Shown here: positions 53,401 through 59,400 of the stretch, piece after piece
How the letters are laid out: each line of letters opens with the position of its first letter
Position numbering within the stretch: position 1 is the stretch's first letter
From: Pteria penguin
Lineage: Eukaryota; Mollusca; Bivalvia; Pterioida; Pteriidae
Reading direction: 5' to 3'
NCBI GenBank assembly: GCA_035048485.1
Contig: CM068588.1
Coordinates: 26,935,118-26,999,117 of the forward strand
Length of the DNA: 64,000 nt
Position numbers and translations under genes: made by a program
Notes under the pieces: model-generated
The model's input: the letters and a program-made list of their open reading frames with translations, nothing else
Database searches by the model: none
Told to the model about the DNA's origin: nothing

Positions 53401-56400
53401 TTATATACATTATGTCAGCATTTCTAATGTGGGTACAGGAAATTATCTTTGAATCATCTTGTAAGCATTCTACAATATAACTGTATATGAGGCTGGAGTT
53501 TACAGCATGATATACAGGAGATTTAATCCTAATCCTTGTATGATGAGATCTGGCTGTAATTCTGTGTCTATCATACCAGTATCAGTAGTTGTTATTGAAC
53601 ATCTGTGAAAGGATAATTCCATTGTAATGTGATGGTGCGTGCTTGGTGTATACCTTTGACAATTTGTACAATGGATCCAAGGAAATTTTTGCTATTTATG
53701 TAGGGTGTTTTTACTGCTCATATCACACTGTTGAATGTTATGCTACACAAGTAGCAGATTTTTTTTTATAAAATCTGTAGATGGGTCACCCAGACAATGT
53801 GTAGAAATTTGTTTTCACTACCCATTACTTTACTCACCTACTACTGTTTCTACATGGATTCAAACTGCACTACCCAGTATCCACTTGATGACCAGACTTT
53901 ACATTCACCACAATCTGTATTACTAAGCTGACTGATTCAATGTAGATTCAGACTTCCACCACCGACACAATGCCTATAATTTACATCCACCACAATCTCT
54001 GTTACTCAGCAATGACTGATTCAGCATAGATTCAAACTGCCTCTACCAACATGATGCTCAGAATTTACATCAACCACAATCTCTGTTACTCAGCTATGAC
54101 TGATTCAACATAGATTCAAACCGTCTCTACCCACACAATGCCCAGACTTTACATCCACCACATTCCCTATTACTCGGCTATGACCGACTTAACATAAATT
54201 AAAACTGTCACTACCCACACAATACCCACACAATGCCCAGACTTTACATCCACCACAATCTTTTTTGCTCAGCTATTACTGTTTCTACATAGATTCAAAC
54301 TGTCACTACCCACACAATGCCCACACAATGCCCAGACTTTACATCCACCACATTCCCTATTACTCGGCTATGACCGACTTAACATAAATTAAAACTGTCA
54401 CTACCCACACAATACCCACACAATGCCCAGACTTTACATCCACCACAATCTCTTTTGCTCAGCTATTACTGTCTCTACATAGATATAAACTGCCACTACC
54501 CACGCAGTGCCCAGATTTTACATCCACCACAATCCCTATTACTCAGCTATGGCTGACAACATGAATTAAAACTATCACTACCCACACAATACCCAAACAA
54601 TGCCAAGGCTTTACATCCACCACAATCTCTATTGCTCAGCTCTTACTGTCTCTACATAGATTCAAACTGTCACTACCCACACAATGCCCAGAATTTACAT
54701 CCACCACATTCCCTATTACTCGGCCATAACCGACTTAACATAAATTCAAACTGTCACTACCCACACATTACCCACACAATGCCTAGTCTTTACATCTACC
54801 ACAATCTCTATTGCTCAGCTATTACTGTCTCTACATAGATATAAACTGCCACTACCCACACAGTGCCCAGATTTTACATCCACCACAATCCCTATTACTC
54901 GGCTATGACTGACAACATAAATTAAAACTATCACTACCCACACAATACCCAAACAATGCCCAGGCTTTACATCCACCACAATCTCTATTGCTCAGCTCTT
55001 ACTGTCTCTACATAGATATAAACTGTCGCTACCCACACAATGCCCAGACTTTACATCCATCGCAATCTCCATTACTCAGCTATGACTGCCTTAATATGGA
55101 TTCAAACTGCCACTACCCACACAATGCCCAGATTTCCACTCTCCATCACCTTTAATCAGTTAATACTGACTCGACACGGATTTAGCTTGCCACTACCCAC
55201 ACAGTGACCAGACTTTACATCTTTTCTCATCACCATTACTCAGCTAGGTACTGACTGAAAATTCAGACTCGCTACCCATACAATGTTCAGACTTAATGTC
55301 CAGTTCCCATCAGTAATACCTAGCTATGACTGACTCCACACGGGTTCAGGCGACCATTGCCCTCATAATGTCCATTTTAACATCTATTGCCCATCGTTCC
55401 TACTCGGATACGACTGACTTGAATAGAATGTATTAACATTGCAGTACCCCATCGATACCCTAATGCCCTAGGGATCGATAGCAGTACACTGGACATCATA
55501 GTGAAATTATGCCGCATATGCGGTCCTTCGCTTTAATGGAAGAGGAAGGAAATATTTTTACGGTAGTTCGGACCCACCTACCAGTAGATAGTGGCTGATC
55601 TAGCAACATTACATATCTACACATACCAATATAATTACTAAAGCAAGGAAAGAAGAAAGTGAACACATACTCGGTTATTTATACCATTACCGACTCTCCT
55701 ATTGGAGAATTCTATTGAATGTAATTCTTAAATCCAGTGTGACATCAGGACCCTACTGAGCAACAATAACCAGCCTTTACCTTTCACTTTCATCATTGTG
55801 CATCTCATGCTGCAATACATCATATACATGTACAATGTTTATTATACTATAGGATAAGTTACATGTATTCCATAATTATTATTCGTATTTTAGTGTATGA
55901 AAAGGAAATTCATAGACTAAAGGTATCTATTCGAAGTTCTTGTCATAGTCAAATAGGTTTAGACTCTGGACACACCAAATCTTCATTACTCATATACTTG
56001 ATAACGAAATAATTTAGAATGTCGAGCAATCTGAATTTTGTATATAGATGTATTGTGTTTCCTCAGTAAAATGCGATAATATCAAATAATTCTCCGTATT
56101 TGTCCTGCCTCGTTGAAAACCAACTCTTTTTAATACCAAACCCCACGAGAAATGTCATTCCAAAGAATATTGCTGTTTGACGCAAATACCAGTCAGAGGT
56201 ATTGGCTAAAATTTCAATAAAATACGAATTCACAGAAATTCGATCGGTGCACCAATATAAAGTAGTTAATACCTTAATAAGGTGGTTAGCGTGTTAAAAT
56301 GTTTAGTAAGCTCCATTAGCCATTGTATTCAATGAAAGATGGTGATAACGGGAGATATTGAAGGTGTTACTCAATCAGAGTCCTTCATATGTAGCTAATC

Positions 56401-59400
56401 AGTGACTGGTGATGGTCTAATAAGGAAATCGCACCCCATGTGCGCAGAGGGATGGTGCTGTTGACAAGAAAGAGCACTTGTAATAGCTAGGAATACCGCT
56501 GAATATTGATAGCGAAGAGTCGTATGATAATGAGATGTGTAAATCTAGAGATGTGGTAATATCTTTCTTCAGATAATAAACAGTATCTGTTGCGACATGT
56601 AAATGGAAGTAATAGATTAGACGTGTGTAGTAAAAGGAAGCGGGAGCAGTTGTCTGAAGCATTTTATTGGAAATGCTGATGCTGTGTAAGTTCTTCGCTG
56701 GAGTGTCATTAGCTATCCGAGACATTGCCCACTGCCTCTATGTTTACATGTAGCTTATTCCACATTTTCGATACGTACATATACTAGTATATGTATAATT
56801 TTTAACATTATATATATTGTCTTTTTGTACCTTGTCTGGATTTAGTCAGGAACACGTGACGGTGTGAGTTCTTGTAATATTGTTATTTCGTATTTTTAGA
56901 CTGATGATAGTGATTACGGTTTTTCTGTCGTCATGGTAACGACAGACGCTCAAAGAAAGTTTTAACTCTTGGCGTTTGTGAAAAGTTTTTTTTTTTTATA
57001 TAATTATGAAGGTGTTGAAAAAATGATTTTCTCTCCAAATAATTTTACTGTTGTATTCTATTTTGTAGAAAGAAGAAATGGAATCTATGAAACGACGAGA
57101 CGTATCACCAACTTTCGACGAACCGACTTCACCCAAGTCGCCAGATTCCGTGACATATTCTAAGAAGGTATGCTAATATTGTCGAACATCTTGTCTTATA
57201 AGTACATAATATTACAGTTTTGGACACTACATAGGGTTTTAGGTCTATGTTGGAATATCGAGAATGTAATGGTGTACCAGTGTACCGCTTCTGACCACAG
57301 TGATAAGTAGGGTATCGGGTCACGATATAGGATGCAGTCAGTGTAATCAGGAAACTACATAGGTCTATCTTGGATACAGCCGCTTGTATTTATTAAATAT
57401 TTCTCCTTATTAAAATTTAGACAAAGATTTTTGTCGAATCTGCTCAACTGCCCCTTGGTCTAAATTGTCTATTATTGCGTTTTTGCGCTTTTCTAGATAT
57501 CAGTTAATGATATTTTGATGATGTGTTAGGATATAAAGATCATGTTTAACATTAAAACACTTTAGTCATATTTTGGGATAATCTTCGCGAAAATGTCATG
57601 GAAGATCTTAATTTCCCTGTTCCACAGTCGAAGATTTACGGCATGCAGTTTTTGGTCTGCCTGTCTGTCTGTTTTTGTGCTAAAATTTTAACCTTAATTT
57701 TGAATTTTGAGGGGTAAGTTATATGGCTTTGATTATTCACACATGTTCTCCAGTGTGCTAATTTCATATTGTACATGATATATTGGGCCTCATGCCCGAC
57801 AAACTACGTCTTGCCGGAATTTTCATTATGACGTTAATGCCTGGATTGTAACGTCACAATAGAATGATGCAACTTTGAGTGGCAAAACACCATATGTCCG
57901 GCATTTAATGCGAGATGAAATAGATATGAGAAAGGTCTAGTGATTTTTTTCTCAGATTTGAAGGAATATCAACGAAGGTGTTTGAAAAAAATTCCTTGCC
58001 CCTTCCGTTGTCCATAAGTAATACAGAAATGGCATTTAGAAATGAAAGCAAAACGCGACAGGAATCCACTCTCACATTGGGGACATACGTAGTGTAGTGA
58101 TGATACGTGTTCAGTGCCCGGATTGTGCTACATTGAGACCATTGACATTGAAAGCAACATTTACCTCAACAAACGTTACGCATCTACACAAGTTGTCGTT
58201 AATTATCCTGATTCTAATGTGCAATGAATATGTAACGCTGGCTGCAAATGTGCACTCATTGTAAGAACAATCTTTGATGCTGTTATATAATATCTGTTTC
58301 AGTCTGTGAATATGTAAGTTCTGATTTCGGTCAAATAGTTAAAAGTTCAATGGTCATCTTAGATATGACGTGAATTATGTTTATTGGATTCAGTAATTAA
58401 TAAATTTCCCATACTGTCTTAATGAAACCTTATGCGAAAACTGTTATAAAATGATATTGAAGATTTAAGTTACCGTATGATCGGAGTATATGGTGAGGGT
58501 ATAGACAAATTGCACAACTGTTTAATTATTTTCCATGCCAGAGGGAATTGAAGAAAGTCAACCTATTGAGTGTTAAAGACTTTGTGAGATTTGAGGTATT
58601 TTAATGCAATATATATGCTAAACTCATACGCCTGAATTATACTCATTTACCTAGAATTGTATTCTATTGGTGGCATCTTGCTGCTGGCGCTGCGTTCATA
58701 ATTATTATTATTTTTATTTTTAGTTCTGAGTGTATACTAGCATAGTCTTGCATGTAATCTGGTCTTTGTCTCATATTTCCATGGTGATAGTGGGTCCAGT
58801 AGATATGTAGTTCGTGTGTGAGATCACATTCATTCCATTTAATATAATTGTCATGATACATGTAGTATTTTTGTTTAATGGCATGTGTACGAACGAGCCG
58901 CGGTAACCTCGATTTATGTGTTGATGGATTTGGTTTTAATCATACTTTCCTCATATTTTATATTTTTTTAGATGCATGACCATAGTAACGGCTATAATCG
59001 CAGATGAAGTATATATATTTTAATTGCAGACATTTTTATTTTATGCATAGATTATTCTTTATCGGAAAGTTGTCATTTGGGTCGCATGGAATCAAAGTTT
59101 TAAAGTAGCAAATTTTCTCTCTTCATACATCCATGGATTATTACTGTTACACTTGTAGCATACTGTCAGACAGAGGAGCTAGAATGAATCTTTCGTTACA
59201 TGTAGCTTTCTCTTGTCCGTATCCATACGTTTGGGGCTCGAAACCTCCCGTCTTTTGTCCGTTGGTTTCTTGCATTTTAAATCGATTTGATATAAAACTA
59301 GCTAAAATGCTTTTGTGTAAGCTACGTGTACATGTGTGTTATGTACAATGAACCTTTAGTAACTGGTGATGGACTTTACTAACTTCCCCTCAGTCGTTTT

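Noticed and set aside
53166..53410. Leu/Ser-rich minus-strand frames
   Set aside because: Antisense of the Glu/Arg-rich exon 22, whose codons read as Leu/Phe/Ser in reverse.
56417..56725. 102-codon minus-strand frame in intron 22
   Set aside because: No recognisable domain, signal peptide or splice context; treated as chance.
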